The position numbers were made by a program, and so were the translations under genes. From Vitis vinifera (Eukaryota; Streptophyta; Magnoliopsida; Vitales; Vitaceae), in contig NC_081813.1 in NCBI RefSeq assembly GCF_030704535.1, positions 404,501-468,500 on the forward strand: a stretch of 64,000 nucleotides of DNA, given 5' to 3'. Of this stretch, positions 35,031-48,800 are shown piece by piece; within the stretch, counting starts at the first letter, position 1; each line of letters begins with the position of its first letter. The notes under the pieces were generated by a model. That model saw nothing but the letters and a program-made list of their open reading frames with translations. It made no database searches and was not told the DNA's origin.

Positions 35031-36754
35031 AAAGCTGATGACCGCGAAGTCCACCGATACCAATCAATTCCATTTGTTTTACTTGACGTACGTTGATTTC
35101 TGTTGTTGCATTGCAGGTGCCTTTTCTCTGGTTGCACTGCACGCATGTGATTTTGAGGACAGAGAAGAGAAAGCCAACTTTGTGGGCTTTCCAAAGTTGC
35201 ACTGTATGCTTTCTGAAACTTAGGGACATGGGCTGCCTCCAAAGCTGGGCTCATGTGAAGCTACATGCCACATTCTTATTCTTGGAACTTTATTATATGA
35301 TTACATATCTTATCTCTGTCTTTAGCATATGGTTAATTGGCAGTTAGGTAGTGATAATTTGGGTCATGTTCACCCAACTCCTATATTATATTTGTTGTTT
35401 TCGTCTCATTTCCATGTCTGCTTTACCTTCTTTAAGTTATATAAATATATAAATCAACCTAAGCTCTTCTGACTCTCTCAAACCCATCTTCTAGAATCAT
35501 ATTAATAAATTGGGAAACAAACATGTGAATTCATAAACAAATTTCTTGTGATTAGATTTTAAGTCATGCCTGCGATATTAGCAAGACTCGTGTCACGTTA
35601 ATTTATTGATTTGATTAAAAAATTTAAGAGTTGAATTTTGAAATATTTGGTTAAAAGGAATGAAATAATCTTTAAATCGAAAATCTAACTACTCCCATAT
35701 TTTTTTTGGAAAAGTAACTCATTTTTAACATAAATACTATTTTCTATTTTAAGTATTTATATATAGGTTTTAAAAGAATGGTTATTTTTACAAAAAAATT
35801 ATGAAAGCATTTTTGTCCAAATGATATCAAAAAATAGTGAGAGGTTAAATTTCAAAAATTGGGTTTTAAGAGACCTTTTAATCAAATAACCCTTGAATTT
35901 TTAATAAAAATAATACAATAAAAACATAACTTTTTGATGAGTTGTTTATAAATAAAAAAATAATAATAAATAAATAAATACTTAAAATTTATCCAAAAAA
36001 TTTGGTTTTTTCTTACAATTTCTTCCAACGTATTTTTTTTTTAGTATTTTATATTTTAAAAATATAAAACTATTTTCAAGAATAGCCTACAAACAACCCC
36101 TAAAGGTTTGTGTGAAAACTATTCATGAAAATAGTTTTTATTTTTAATTTAAAAAACATGTTTAATAAAATTTCTAATAAAAATGATTTCTTTTTAAATT
36201 ATTTTATAGAGGAGAATAAGTTGAAAAGAAAATAAATTGTATTTGAATTTTATTTTTAAAAATTGTTTCCTTGGTATATCTATAAAGTTCCCATGATAAG
36301 AACAAATAAAATGGAAAGAGGCAAAGAATAAAGAAAGGCAACTCAACCTCAACCCACTTTGAACATGCTGATGATTCCCATCTTATCTCTTCGCCACGTG
36401 GCTAGGGTTTCCATCTGAAGTTTCTGTCAAGTTCCTCCACTACACTGGGTGCGGTTCGGTTCTCAAATAATTATGACATTGACACCATAAAATTAAGATC
36501 CATATCCATTATTGATGGGTCTATTCGTAGACCCTACTCTTTTTTTATTTTTCTTTTGACCCATTTCCTTTAATTTCATATATATATATATATACATAAT
36601 ATAAAGCCTACGTCACATGTTTCATCTACAAATAAATATTAAATTTGTAGGCTACCTAGCCTACTCCACATATTATTTTCTAGGTTCAAAAAAAAAGGCC
36701 CCACAAAAGAAATTACAAATTGCAGGTCTAATAACAAGTCAAAATTAAAAAAAA

Positions 36755-36789
<35 letters not shown>

Positions 36790-37615
36790 TAAATAAATTA
36801 TAATTTTTTATTCAAGAGGGCTCGTGATTCAATGTGCAAATATAAAAAATAGAAAAATATGGGATGTTTCAAAAATTCAAAATAGTTGTATTTTATTCTA
36901 TCTTTTATAATGTTCTTAATGATATAATGAAAATATTATCTCTCATCGGTAAATATAGTTAAAACTTCTTATGTATTTGTACTGATTGTTTTATCTTTGT
37001 GTTATTAATATAATATTATTGGTATCAAAATTTTCGCTGTTGTAATAATAATCGTTATAATTTTGGGTGATTAGACTTGACGTTGATTGATCTATCGAGA
37101 TTGGTCAAGAAAAATAATCACATGGATGAAGAGTATCCTACCCATAAAACTCACTTTTGCTTATTTTTATTTTTTATATGAATGACTGATTGACCAATGA
37201 CAAGAAATATATATATATATATATACTTTGATGAATTATTTATAAACACTCAATGTTGGATTTCGTATAATTTTGAAATGTAGTATTTCATTTGATGATG
37301 GTTACAATTCTTCCGTGTTTCTATTTTTCACTACTTCAATTCCATTGGTTGTATAAATATATGTTATAAGGTAGAAAAAAAAGATTTTAAAAATGCTGAG
37401 TATGGAAAAAAATTTTGAAAGAAAAAAATATATATACGAAATACATTTTTTTTTTTTTTGACATTAATACATGTATTAAATACTAAAGTTAGATGCGGAC
37501 ATGAAGAATCCAAGAAGTTACCCAACAAAAGATGATTACAATCATTTACAAAAGCTTAGGGAAAAAAAGAATAATATATTCTCTTAAAAAGCCTTCTTTG
37601 ACATTTCCTCTCTCT

Positions 37616-37648
<33 letters not shown>

Positions 37649-39355
37649 CCCCTCCCCACACCCCCACTTTCGTCGCCGCACGTTCTCAATTATTGTCCCC
37701 TTCTTTCTTTCTCTCTCTCTCCCCCTACTCTTTCAAAAACCACATACTTGCAAGAAATGCCAAACTCTACTTCCGTCTTTTCTTAGACTCTTCCTCTACC
37801 TCATCCCCAAGGTCCTGTTTATTAACCATCTCAAAAATAGTATTTTGGTTTTAAGAAAGAAAGAAAAAAAAAAAAGCGTTTTGCGATTAGAAAATAGAAA
37901 AAAAATCATAAAAATAAAAAATAAAAAATAAAATATTTTCTTAAAACATACTTTAATTATTTTGAATTGCTTTTACTTGTTTTCAAAGAACTATTTTGTT
38001 TATATAAAAAAAAGGAATAAATATAAAGAATAATTGCAAATTGATATTACTAAACTAATGAATTAAATTGATAATTTTACATAGTATTGGGGTGTTTTTT
38101 GTTTTAAAAGATTTGAATCTTTTTAATAACCGTTTTTAAAAATTATTTTCTAATAATTTGAAAAACAAAACTCTATTTGAAAATTTGAAATATTTTAAAC
38201 CTATTTTTATATTTAATGTTTTATTTTTTAATCATTCTACATATTTTTATAATTCCATTTTTTTTAACCGAAAAACAACTAAAAAATATTCCTCAAATTT
38301 TCTAATTATCAAGTATATTTTTTCTATTTTTTTAATTTTAGAGACAGTATTTACTTATTATGATATCAAATTTTTTATTTTCAAAAGATTGGGGTGCATT
38401 TAGGTTTATAAGGATTACTATTTTCCATATCACATGAAATTTGGGATGATTTTGAAAAATGTAAATTAGAGTTATTTTTTATCTAGAATAAAAATGTGGA
38501 ATTAAATTGCAGCATCTTCACTAAATTAAGAGTGTTTTCAAGAAATATGGTTTTAAGGTTGGAAGGGTTGTTAATATTTGATAATACCGTTTTTTAAAAA
38601 TATATATATTTCATTTTTTCTCAAAAGTTTTCAAAAACCAAACATACCCTTAATATCTATTGAAAATATCTCCTATTTTTTATTTTTAAAATTTAAAAAC
38701 ATTAGTAATTTTTATATATCATACAAAAACTCTTAAAAGTGTATAAAATAAAAGTAATAGTTTTCAAAATTATTTAACAACATTGAGATATAAAAAAAAT
38801 TACTAATCTAAAATAGAGGTTTGAACTGCTTTTAATAAAATCTTTTATAATATAAAAAATAATTTTAAAAATAAATAAATAAATTCAAGTGATTTTATTT
38901 ATATTTTTACATGTCTAATTTTAATAAAAATAACTTTCAAGATGTATCTATGAAATATGGAGGATATTTTATGTATCAATTAAGTAGACATGATATCGTA
39001 TTTATTGGTTTTTTACCGATAAATAAGCTATTATTAAATATTTTTTATTTTTCATATGTCTTATTATAAAAACACTGTTTTAATTTATGTTCAAATACTA
39101 TTTAATTATTCACAAAAACATTTCCGATCAAAATATTACAAACAAAAGGGTTGTTGGCTAATAGCGTTTTTTTTTCCCTATAATTACCCCTCAAAGGCCT
39201 AGAATTTCCAATTATAATTTTTTTAATATTTTAAAATATGTTGGCATTTAGTGGAAGACTTGCCCACATATCTCTCTCGGATTCTCTCTCTTGTAATTTG
39301 TCCATGTTCTTCCTTCTTCCTATTCATCGTCATTCGTCAGCCACCGCCCCTTCAA

Positions 39356-39485
39356 CACGTGGCGTGGATGTCGGCTGAAGGGAACGAGATACCGCGTTAA
39401 TGTCACGTGGTAGAGATGAAACGTCTCCATTCTGCCACGTCAACTCCTGAGCTGTTTCCAGCTACGCCCAGGATCTGGCCACGTT
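39356..39485. promoter_or_regulatory. Island of ACGT-core (G-box/ABRE-like) motifs
   Basis: Within a GC-rich patch in AT-rich DNA there are two perfect CACGTG palindromes (39356-39361 and 39404-39409), plus CCACGTCA near 39436 and CCACGTTG near 39479. Plant bZIP and bHLH factors bind such cores. No gene start follows for 3 kb, so any function is uncertain. Confidence 0.35.
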
Positions 39486-42379
39486 GATCCGGTCAGCCTC
39501 CCACCACCCATGTCTCCCCCCTTCTCCACCCTCCGATCAAACCTCCTCCTCATTTTTTTTTTCTTTTTTTCTTTTTTTAATTTTAATAAACAACCCCTCA
39601 AGTCTTCCATAGGATTTGGTGGGTGGGTGCCGGGTGGTTGTGTTTTGTTTTCTTTTAATCATTTTCCTCCTCTACTATTATTGTTGCTCTCTCCCCCTAT
39701 ATTAATGCCTTTTTGTACTTTTTTTCTAGTCCCCTTTTCTTCCACTTTCACATTTCTAAACTATGTGCAAAGTCTCCATCATTCTAGATTGTTGCGTTAC
39801 CTTTTTTATTAGTCACAATCCCTTTTTTCATCAAAAGCTTTGGGTTGTTTTCTTATAATAAATTCATACACCCCAAGAAATAGTAAATTCACAATCCCCT
39901 TCTTTTTCATGCATTGCCTTTTTATTTCTCTACTAATAGAAACAAGGGTCAATAATCTAAGCCTATGCTTTCTCCCATGGGCAATAATGGGACATTATCC
40001 TTTTTGTATTTTTTATTATTATTTTTAAATAGTATATTTCAAAATATTCACAAAAAATAGTAAGGGTTGTAAATTTTTTCAAACAAGTGCAATTGTGCAA
40101 GGAAAACATTTTTTACTCATATAAGTTTAAATAATGACCTATCGCATAGCCCTATTTCACCCGTAAATTTAAATTATTGGATAGCAAGTCAACATTATAA
40201 TGAATTATAACCCTAATAATTTGATATAATACCCTTCAAAATTATATAACCTCCCTTTATCTTTCTTTGTATCGTATTATCTATTCCATATGTTGATCTG
40301 ACCTGTATGATTGTGTAACTAACTTATGATTATCTAACTAACTTATGATAAGTAAACCTTAAATATAAAAAATGACTATTACAAGTGACTTTAGTACAAC
40401 ATTTGTCATTGTTTTAACTAATTATTTACCGATTTCAAACATGAATTTCATATTATTTATAGGCATACCTAAGTGCCAATTAAAGTAGATTCTTCTTTAT
40501 GATAAATTATTAGCTAATAAAGGTGAATATATTTCTTTACCTCAAATGCCTTTACGCATCAATAAATAAAAGCACTATAGTATTTAATATGGTGTTAAGA
40601 ATATCACTTTGCCCACAAAAGTTAAAACTCGTAATAGGAATATATATGTAATATTTTTTTTAAATTGCTAAAAATACGAGAGACTTTAAAGAAAGGTAAT
40701 AAAAGATTTTCCTACTCAAATATAATTTTTCCTTTCCTTATTATTTTTATTATAATTTTCATAACCTAAATCAAACGTTAAAGGTATGTTTCATTCTCAA
40801 AAATTATTAAGTAAGGCGAAAAAAATATTAAATAAATTAATTTTATTAAGGAGAAAAATATTAAGAAAAAAGAGAAATGAAAATATTAAGAGATTTTCTT
40901 CATTGTTTTTCTTAAATAAAGGTGAAAAAATATTCATCAATAATTTATTTTATTTTCCTCTAAACTTTCAATGCACATCCAAATAAATAAATAAATAAAT
41001 AAAATAGGAAATTTTCTTAACTTTTCATTTCCTTATAATTTTTCATCTTGGTTTATTTCCTTCAAATTTCCCGGGAATCAAATATTACCATTCACCTCAT
41101 TATACTAAATAAACAACCAAAAAGTTTAAATTAAATTTAAAATAAAATTGCTACCTGATTGAAAAAATAGGAAAAAAAAAGACCATCCCATGATGACAAT
41201 ACGAAGAATCAAGAGCAAGAGATATAAAATAACAAGATCATTTGAAAGTTACAAAATAATAAAACCGTTTTTAGTACGATTAAAAGATGCTACTTTGTTA
41301 ATCATAATATTTTCAAATTGCTCCTTGTAATTTAAGTTGAAAGTCAAAACTATAATTTTATGATAAATATGTCTTTTTATATTTTCAAATTTTAACTATG
41401 CATTTAAAATCATAAAGGAAAAAATGGAATGTTTAAATCTTATAGGTGGGATGCTTCAAATATCATCAAACAAAGTGGTTGTGTCCACCTTATTTTTATA
41501 TAAAAAAAGAAAAAAAACCTTAATTTCGAATATTTCTATATTCCTTTTTAAAAAATAAAATAAATATAAATAGCTAAATTGGAAAAATTACAAAAATAAG
41601 ATTAAAAATGGAAAGCAAACCAAGACCATCGAGGAAATTCACTAACGTAAGGTATATTAGTATATTCGCATAATCATAGTGAGATCATTTCATTATTTTT
41701 ATTTCTTTCCAAAATTTTAATATCGGTTTCCCCTGTAATCAAAATCAGCCCCTCAACTCTATTAAAATTACAAAACAACCCCTCCTTCAAATACCGCAAT
41801 AAGAAGCCTTCTTGACCGTTTAACCTTCGGTAAATACAAAATTTTAAAATACTTAATTATCCGTTATGAACCCATATATTTTAATATAATTTATCAAGAC
41901 CAGCCACGTATGTGTATGAGAATTCAAAAATAACCCCACTTTCAAATGCCCCGTAACAAAATTTTACATTCGAATTAAATTCATTAATTTACGAAGAGGG
42001 TCTCATATATATAAAAATTAAAACTTAGAAAATAAATTTAACCTAAGTTTGAAAAACCTATTAATAAATCTTGGACCGTCAACAACGTTTGAAGATCAAA
42101 CACAAATTTTAAAAAGCCGAAGTTAAAAACTACGGCTGATAAACATCTAATTATTTTTTGGCGAGTCAAGCGAGTCGAAGAGGGGTGACTCGTTCGAGTC
42201 AGCGAGAAAGTGGGAAATAGAATAAAAATGGAGACAAAAATGGGAGTTTTATTTTTTTGAAAATAAAATAAGAAGTAAACGAAGCCAAGAAAGAAAAATC
42301 GATTTTTGCCCTTTTGGGGTTTTTTGTGTGGATGCAGTCGCCGGAGCTGTGCCTTTCTGGCTTCGCATGATCTAAAGCC

Positions 42380-42416
42380 CTCCTCCTCCTCCTCCTCCTC
42401 CTCCTCCTCCTCCTCT
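42380..42416 (+). repeat. (CTC)n trinucleotide repeat in the SAC gene leader
   Basis: About 12 copies of CTC lie 410 bases upstream of the SAC start codon, in the probable promoter or 5' UTR. The antisense Arg-rich frame it creates is not a gene. Confidence 0.85.
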
Positions 42417-42826
42417 TTTTATTTTCTCTCTGTAGCCTCATCAAAACGCGTCGTTTCGACCTTCTCCTTACTCAGCCTCCAACCGCCATATCCGCCGGTT
42501 CGATCTCCGCCACAATTTTCCGTATAGTCGCTTTCTTCCATTGTTATTCTCGAAGCCCCGTTATGATTTTCTGATTTCTGAGCTTTCGAGAGTTTGTTTG
42601 TGAATCTCATTACAACTTTATGTGTGTACATCTGTGTTGGTGTCTGCGTATAGATTAAGCTTCGGAGCTTCCATGCAGTGAAGGAGCTTCGAAGAATTTG
42701 CTGTATTTGGAGGGTCAACAAGTAATCTAGGTTTGGGAGGTGACAAGGCCTGCGATCTCTTCGTGTTGTATGTTCATCTGAGTATTCCCGGGCCCGAGGC
42801 TCGGGATCCAAACTGTGGCATCAGAA

Positions 42827-45800
42827 ATGGAGCAGCGCACTTGGATCGAACCCGAACCCGGCCCCAACAGTGGCTATTTGCAGAAATTCAGGCTTTACGA
42901 GACTCGCGCGGTATACATATGTGTTTTTTGCTGGATCGGTATTGAATATGCTTGTTTGATCTCTGTGAATTTATTCATGATATTACTCGAGCTGTTATGC
43001 TTATTTGATTTTCGTTTTGTTTTTATTTTAATTGTTTTTGTCTTCAGTTTGTGTGTGGTTTTGTATTTTGCATTGTGCTTTCTATTCTTCTCTTCAATAA
43101 GCATTCATTATCCTTGGAAGTATTTGTTTTTGAGCGAAGTTCGTGATTCAGCTTTAAGGAGATGAATTGTTTGCATTGACTGCATTGGAGCTGTTACAGG
43201 TCGAGGTCGCCGTAACATATGCTCTGCACATATATCGAATGAATGGTGGGCTGTTCTTGCTTAGGTCTGTTTTTTTTTTTTTTTTTTCCTGAGCTTTTCT
43301 TAAGGGATTTTGGAGATTGGGGGGTTTGACTTTGTCCGAGTTTTTAGGTTTTGACTTTGGATTTTAGTGCTTTTCTATTGTCTATTATTGCTATTTTTTT
43401 TTCTTAAGATTGCATTCCTTCATGCAACGGTGGCTTAGGATATCTGCGATTATTGATGCTGATCCACTGATCAGCGTTTTTCTTGGAATTGCCAGTTCAT
43501 TCAGCCTACTTTTGAGGGATGGCTGTGAAAAGTGATTTTATCTTAGATTTTTCTAATTCTTCACCTTTTTGTTCGTCAAATCACTTCCACGTGTCTCCTA
43601 TGGGCATTGTAAGAAGTTCCTAGAACTTTTAAAAAGTATTAAGTTGTTTGTATTTACCTTCAATTAATAAACCTGACCCCCATTTTCTGGTTTAACTGAT
43701 AACAATTCATGTATAATTTTACTTAAAAAATATCTCATTAGAAGATCTATCATGAATAACAGCCATTATGATTAGTTAGATTCTGAATGCCATTCAATAT
43801 TTTCTAAACCAGTCCTCAAATTTTATTCAATTATTGGCATTTCGCATATGGTTTTTAAGTTCATTTCAATGCTGTTACTGCTTCAGAATTTTAAAAATAC
43901 TCTTACTGGGTACTGTGGATTAATTCTTGACAAAGAATCATTCACAAAATCTGACATTTTTTTGTTTATCTCTTGAATAATTTCCAACCAAGGAGCAACA
44001 ATAAAATGCAACTTGTGGTTATAATTTTGAATTTTTAAAATACTAACTTCCCAACTCTTGGAACCCTTCAAGTTGTTGCATGATCTTCCTACATGCATGC
44101 TTCTCAGCATTTGACTGATTTTAGGCCCATCATCTGTTAACTCACCATAGCCATCATGCATCAATACTCCTTCTTTTTGACCTTTCTTTTGTTCTTGTAG
44201 CATCTTCACTTCAGAATTTCTCCTCTTACCACTGCAGTGCTGGTCTTTGCTTCACATGGTTAAGTCATCCAGGAGTTTTTTGCTCATATCATTCATTGGT
44301 GCTCCCTCCAGCATCTCTCAAATGCATGCACTTAGTATTCTGGTTTTTCATGCCATTCATGATTCATGATTCAGCATTCCTTTGTTGGCTGAAAGTTAGG
44401 AAGTTCCTACCAAGTTAAATTTAGGCTAAATAAAAATTTTCCTGTCTATAGGGGAATTAAAAATCATGGCCTGAATGTATATTCTGCATGTATTGTTTCA
44501 TTTAAGAACCTAGCTGGTCTCAAAGCCATTTTTTAACAGTTACCCCTGAGCTGTTAACCATGACTAAAGGTTGTACCAATCTGGGCTTGGACCATCATAG
44601 TACCACGATGTTTCTGCTTGTCCTGGCCCATTGCCCCTTTTGCATGGTGGGTCTCAATACAATTTTGATACTGGCATGGCCCAATTTTGAATGCTTCTTT
44701 CTTTGCTTTCTTTTTATCACCACGAGGGGATTGATGAAATTCTTGCAATCTAAAGTATCACTGATGTTGATAAGTGAACAATAGGGTGAAATATTCATCT
44801 TGAGTTGACAAAAAGAGAAAATAGTGATCTTGAGTTCAAGTGATAAATGTAAATACTGTTCTAAAGTATGATATCAAGCTTAGCAGGGTTGTTATATGAT
44901 TAAGAGATATGAACATGATTTCAATGTTAGACACTCAAAATTCTTCTTTGGGGGGTCTGCGCTAAAATGACTTGAACAAGGTTTGAGAACTATTCCTCAA
45001 CCCAGTTCAAATTTGGGAACATATGTTCTGGCCTTGTTTGGTAGGTGTGGTACAGTTGGCTACCTGTTTAATTTCATTAATTATATCTGTTCTTTTAAGT
45101 GCAAACGGATTTATACTAACAAGTACATATAAACCACACTAGAAAGAGAATTCTATATCTGGACTATGGTTGGTTAGAACTCCTTATCCTGATCCCTACA
45201 TATACAGGGGATCATCTACACATTTTAAACCCCTTTCTGGCAGGAGCACTTATGTACTCTAGGTTTGTGCTTTTAGTGTATTTGAGCAACCCTATGTTTT
45301 TGTGAGTTCTTGACTTATGCCACCTTCTAGGGGCATGTGCTTGCAACTCTTGATTCTTCTTCTAAGGAATGAAAGCAATCATAAAAGTTTAGATGAGTAG
45401 GAATTTTTTGGTTTGGATCATTTGTTGACTCGTATTCTTTTTAATTTTAGAGAAATGGTTCCTGTTTTTCCAGCAGCAGCCAGCATTCTTCTTTAAGAAA
45501 TATATGTTTTTTTTTCTTTCATTCTATGAAAGAAGTCCAAATTGTTATTTAAGCCATCATATTTTCTTTTATAAATATTCTAAACCTCTAGAGCTTTTTT
45601 TTTTTTTAAAAAAAAAAACTTCATTAGGTGTATATGTATGTAAATAGATATGTAGTTGCTATGATTATAACTATTTGCTTGATGGAAATATTGTTACTCC
45701 TTTCTTATTTCTTGATGGCTACTAATAAAGATAGAGTGCCCTTTTGGTGTCATATTTTTTGCACAGATCTATTTTGCATTAACCTATATTTATCTGAGTG

Positions 45801-48800
45801 TCAATTATTGGATTTCACCTTCTATTTCATAATTCCTTTGTGATATTTATATATCTTTTTTCTATGCAACAGAACTTCTATATAATAGGAAGAGACAAGA
45901 ACAGAACCTGTTGGAGATTGTTAAAGATTGACAGACTAGAGCCCTCTGATTTGAACATACTTGAAGATTCCACAATATACTCTGAAATTGAAAGCTGTGA
46001 CCTGCTAAAGCGAATACATGAAGGAAACAAGTCAACGGGTGGACTCAAATTTGTGACTACTTGTTATGGAATCGTTGGTATGCTATCTGCAACATTTTCC
46101 ACCTAAACCAAATCTTATTTTGTTATCTTTGGGACTCATGGTGTTTTCTTCTGATTTTAGGGTTCATCAAATTTTTGGGACCTTACTACATGCTGCTTAT
46201 AACAAAAAGAAGGAAGATCGGTGCAATATGTGGTCATACCATTTATGCTATTACAAAGAGCGAGATGATTCCAATTCCGAATTCTACTGTGCGGTCCAAT
46301 ATGGCTTATTCTAAAAATGAGAACAGGTCTTTTGTCCATTCTGCATGTAAATGTAAAATGTCATTGGTACTTCTATGGAGACCTAATAGTATAGCATTCA
46401 GAATAGCACATTGTCCCTATGTATTAGATGAGAATTGTGTTTTGGTAGGGTTGTTTTATCTTAATTTCAATTTAATATCTTTGGACAAATAATGTGATTT
46501 TGAGTGTCTTCCTTTAATTGTAGACAAGTTCTCACTCTGGAGGTAATCTCTGTATTATTGTTGTGAGTACACACTTATTTGCTTCAAACTGGTCCCACAT
46601 TCCTTATAGTTTGTCTTATGTTGAAGGTGGACAAAAGAATGCATCTGTCAAATTTCTAAATTAAGGAAAATATTAAATGTCACTTGTATTACTACCTCTT
46701 CAGTTCATTTCATCTCATAGAGGCCATTGCCAGTTCATTTCCTTCAAATATACAGGGGCAAACTTCATTGCTGTTGTGATGTTAATATAACATATTGAAT
46801 GAGGCAAGGTATATCAGGGTTTTTGGGGGGAAATCATTTCTTTTTTCTTTTCTTCTTTTTTTCTCTTGTGGAAATTTGTAATTTGATCTAATGCTTCATT
46901 GTTCTTGCATTTTCTTTTCATCAATTTATTGAATGTGTATTAACGTGTTTTGCCTTTTTTGATGACATAGATACAAGAAGCTCCTATGCACAGTGGATCT
47001 CACAAAGGACTTCTTTTTCAGCTACTCCTATCATGTCATGCGTAGTCTTCAAAGGAACTTACGTGAAAATGAAACAGGACAGTCCCTCTATGAAACAATG
47101 TTCGTTTGGAATGAGTTCCTAACTCATGGGATTCGAAATCACCTGAAAAATACACTCTGGACAGTTGCATTAGTATACGGTTTCTTTAAACAGGTATGAG
47201 GTGGTTTGGATGTACTTCTTGTTAGTGTTTAAAGTTATTTGAATTATATAAACTAAAGGTAGCTGAATAAAAGATGTATAATTCATAGTGGTTTTCTACT
47301 TTTCCTTGATCTTTATACCTTTGTAGTAGATCAGCTGTAAAGAGTCAGACTGCAATACTGGAACATCATATTGGAACAACTTTCCTTAATTTTTTCCTAG
47401 TTTTAATGTAGGATACACATTTTCAATAGGTGAATTTTATAATTAATATGGGTATATTTTCTGTTACTTTCTTCTATAGGAAATTACTCTCTTGGAAATT
47501 ATCTTTTGGAATTATCAAAGTTATTAGCTTGTTAGATCTTATTGTAAAGTTGGTAGCAACTGAATTCTTTGATTAGTTGAATCGGCTGGTGTGGAAGATA
47601 ATTCTGATTGTGTTCAGTAACTGTGCAGGCTTGCAGCCTTCTCATTTTCTGATATTGATGGAAACTTGTTGCACATAACTATGTTCTTACTGCAATGTTG
47701 AAGTTTGATGTGGTAATGATACGCTAATGCTTTGTATGCCAGGTCAAACTTTCGGTATCTGGCAGGGACTTCAAGTTGACACTTATTGCCAGACGATCAC
47801 GTCATTATGCTGGCACAAGGTCTGAACACTTTTGAATGATAAACTTCCTTCTTCCTTATCTATCATAAAAAAAGAAAAAAAGAAAAAAAAGACAATAAAC
47901 CTCCTTACTTGGGTTATATAAATGGTTGAAACTCTATTCCTTTAATGATGTGTCAGATACTTTATTCAAATCTTCACAACTGATTGCTGTTCATGCCCAC
48001 CTACAATAACAAGGGATCAGGAGACATCACATGGAGGACTCAAAAGCAGTCTTGCTAATTTTAATTTGATTCATGACCCTAAGTTTCAATAGACATAGTC
48101 TCTTTCTAGATGTTCCAAGGGCCATAGTATTTGACATGAGAACTCTCATAGATGGTTCTCTGATTGATGAATTTTAAAAACACTGCATTTTTTTTCCTGT
48201 TCATTCTGTGGTTCTTAAAGCTATCATTGCTCACATTTTCTTTCCCCCCTCTTTTCTGCTATAGATATTTAAAAAGAGGTGTGAACGAGAAGGGCCGAGT
48301 GGCTAATGATGTTGAGACAGAACAGATTGTGTTTGAAGATGTTCCTGAAGGTTGCCCCGTGCAAATAAGCTCTGTTGTGCAGAACCGGGGTTCCATCCCC
48401 CTTTTCTGGTCCCAGGAAACCTCCAGATTGAATATTAAACCCGACATCATCTGTATGTTTTGGGCACACTAAATTTTTGTGATTAAATCGATGACATCTT
48501 ACCTGTTTTCTCTTTCTTTGTTAGTTGACTCCTCTTTCTGTTTTCAGTATCAAAAAAGGACGTGAATTATCAAGCCACAAGGCTTCACTTTGAAAATCTT
48601 GTTAAAAGATATGGAAATCCAATAATTATCTTGAATTTGATTAAGGTAGGCATTTCTGCACCTTTTGAGGAGGCAATTCTTATTTTTGGCTCTAGCTCAA
48701 TATTTTGATTTTCTTGTATGACAACTCTACCAATCCTCTGATGTAGTCTTCCTTCAATCTTCTTTTGCTTCTATTTGTTATAATGGTTGTTGATAAACAG

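Larger units (their letters stand above)
33107..42300. other. Long gene-poor AT-rich spacer
   Basis: This is 9.2 kb with no gene that I can support. It is mostly poly-A/T-rich with short chance frames. Listed separately are the hairpin at 34894-35030 and the ACGT-rich island at 39356-39485. Microsatellites are (AT)n at about 36759-36786 and (CT)n at 37622-37648. The stretch at 35108-35225 after a CAG is open for about 40 codons but matches nothing I know. The last 200 bases are the likely promoter of the SAC gene. Confidence 0.6.

Noticed and set aside
35108-35225. Possible exon after a CAG acceptor
   Set aside because: No partner exon, family match or repeated coding signal could be found.
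37532-37786. Ser/Leu-rich open frame near 37.6 kb
   Set aside because: It is made by the (CT)n microsatellite and has no family likeness or codon support.
42199-42444. Minus-strand frame with a long arginine run
   Set aside because: It is the shadow of the (CTC)n repeat in the SAC leader.
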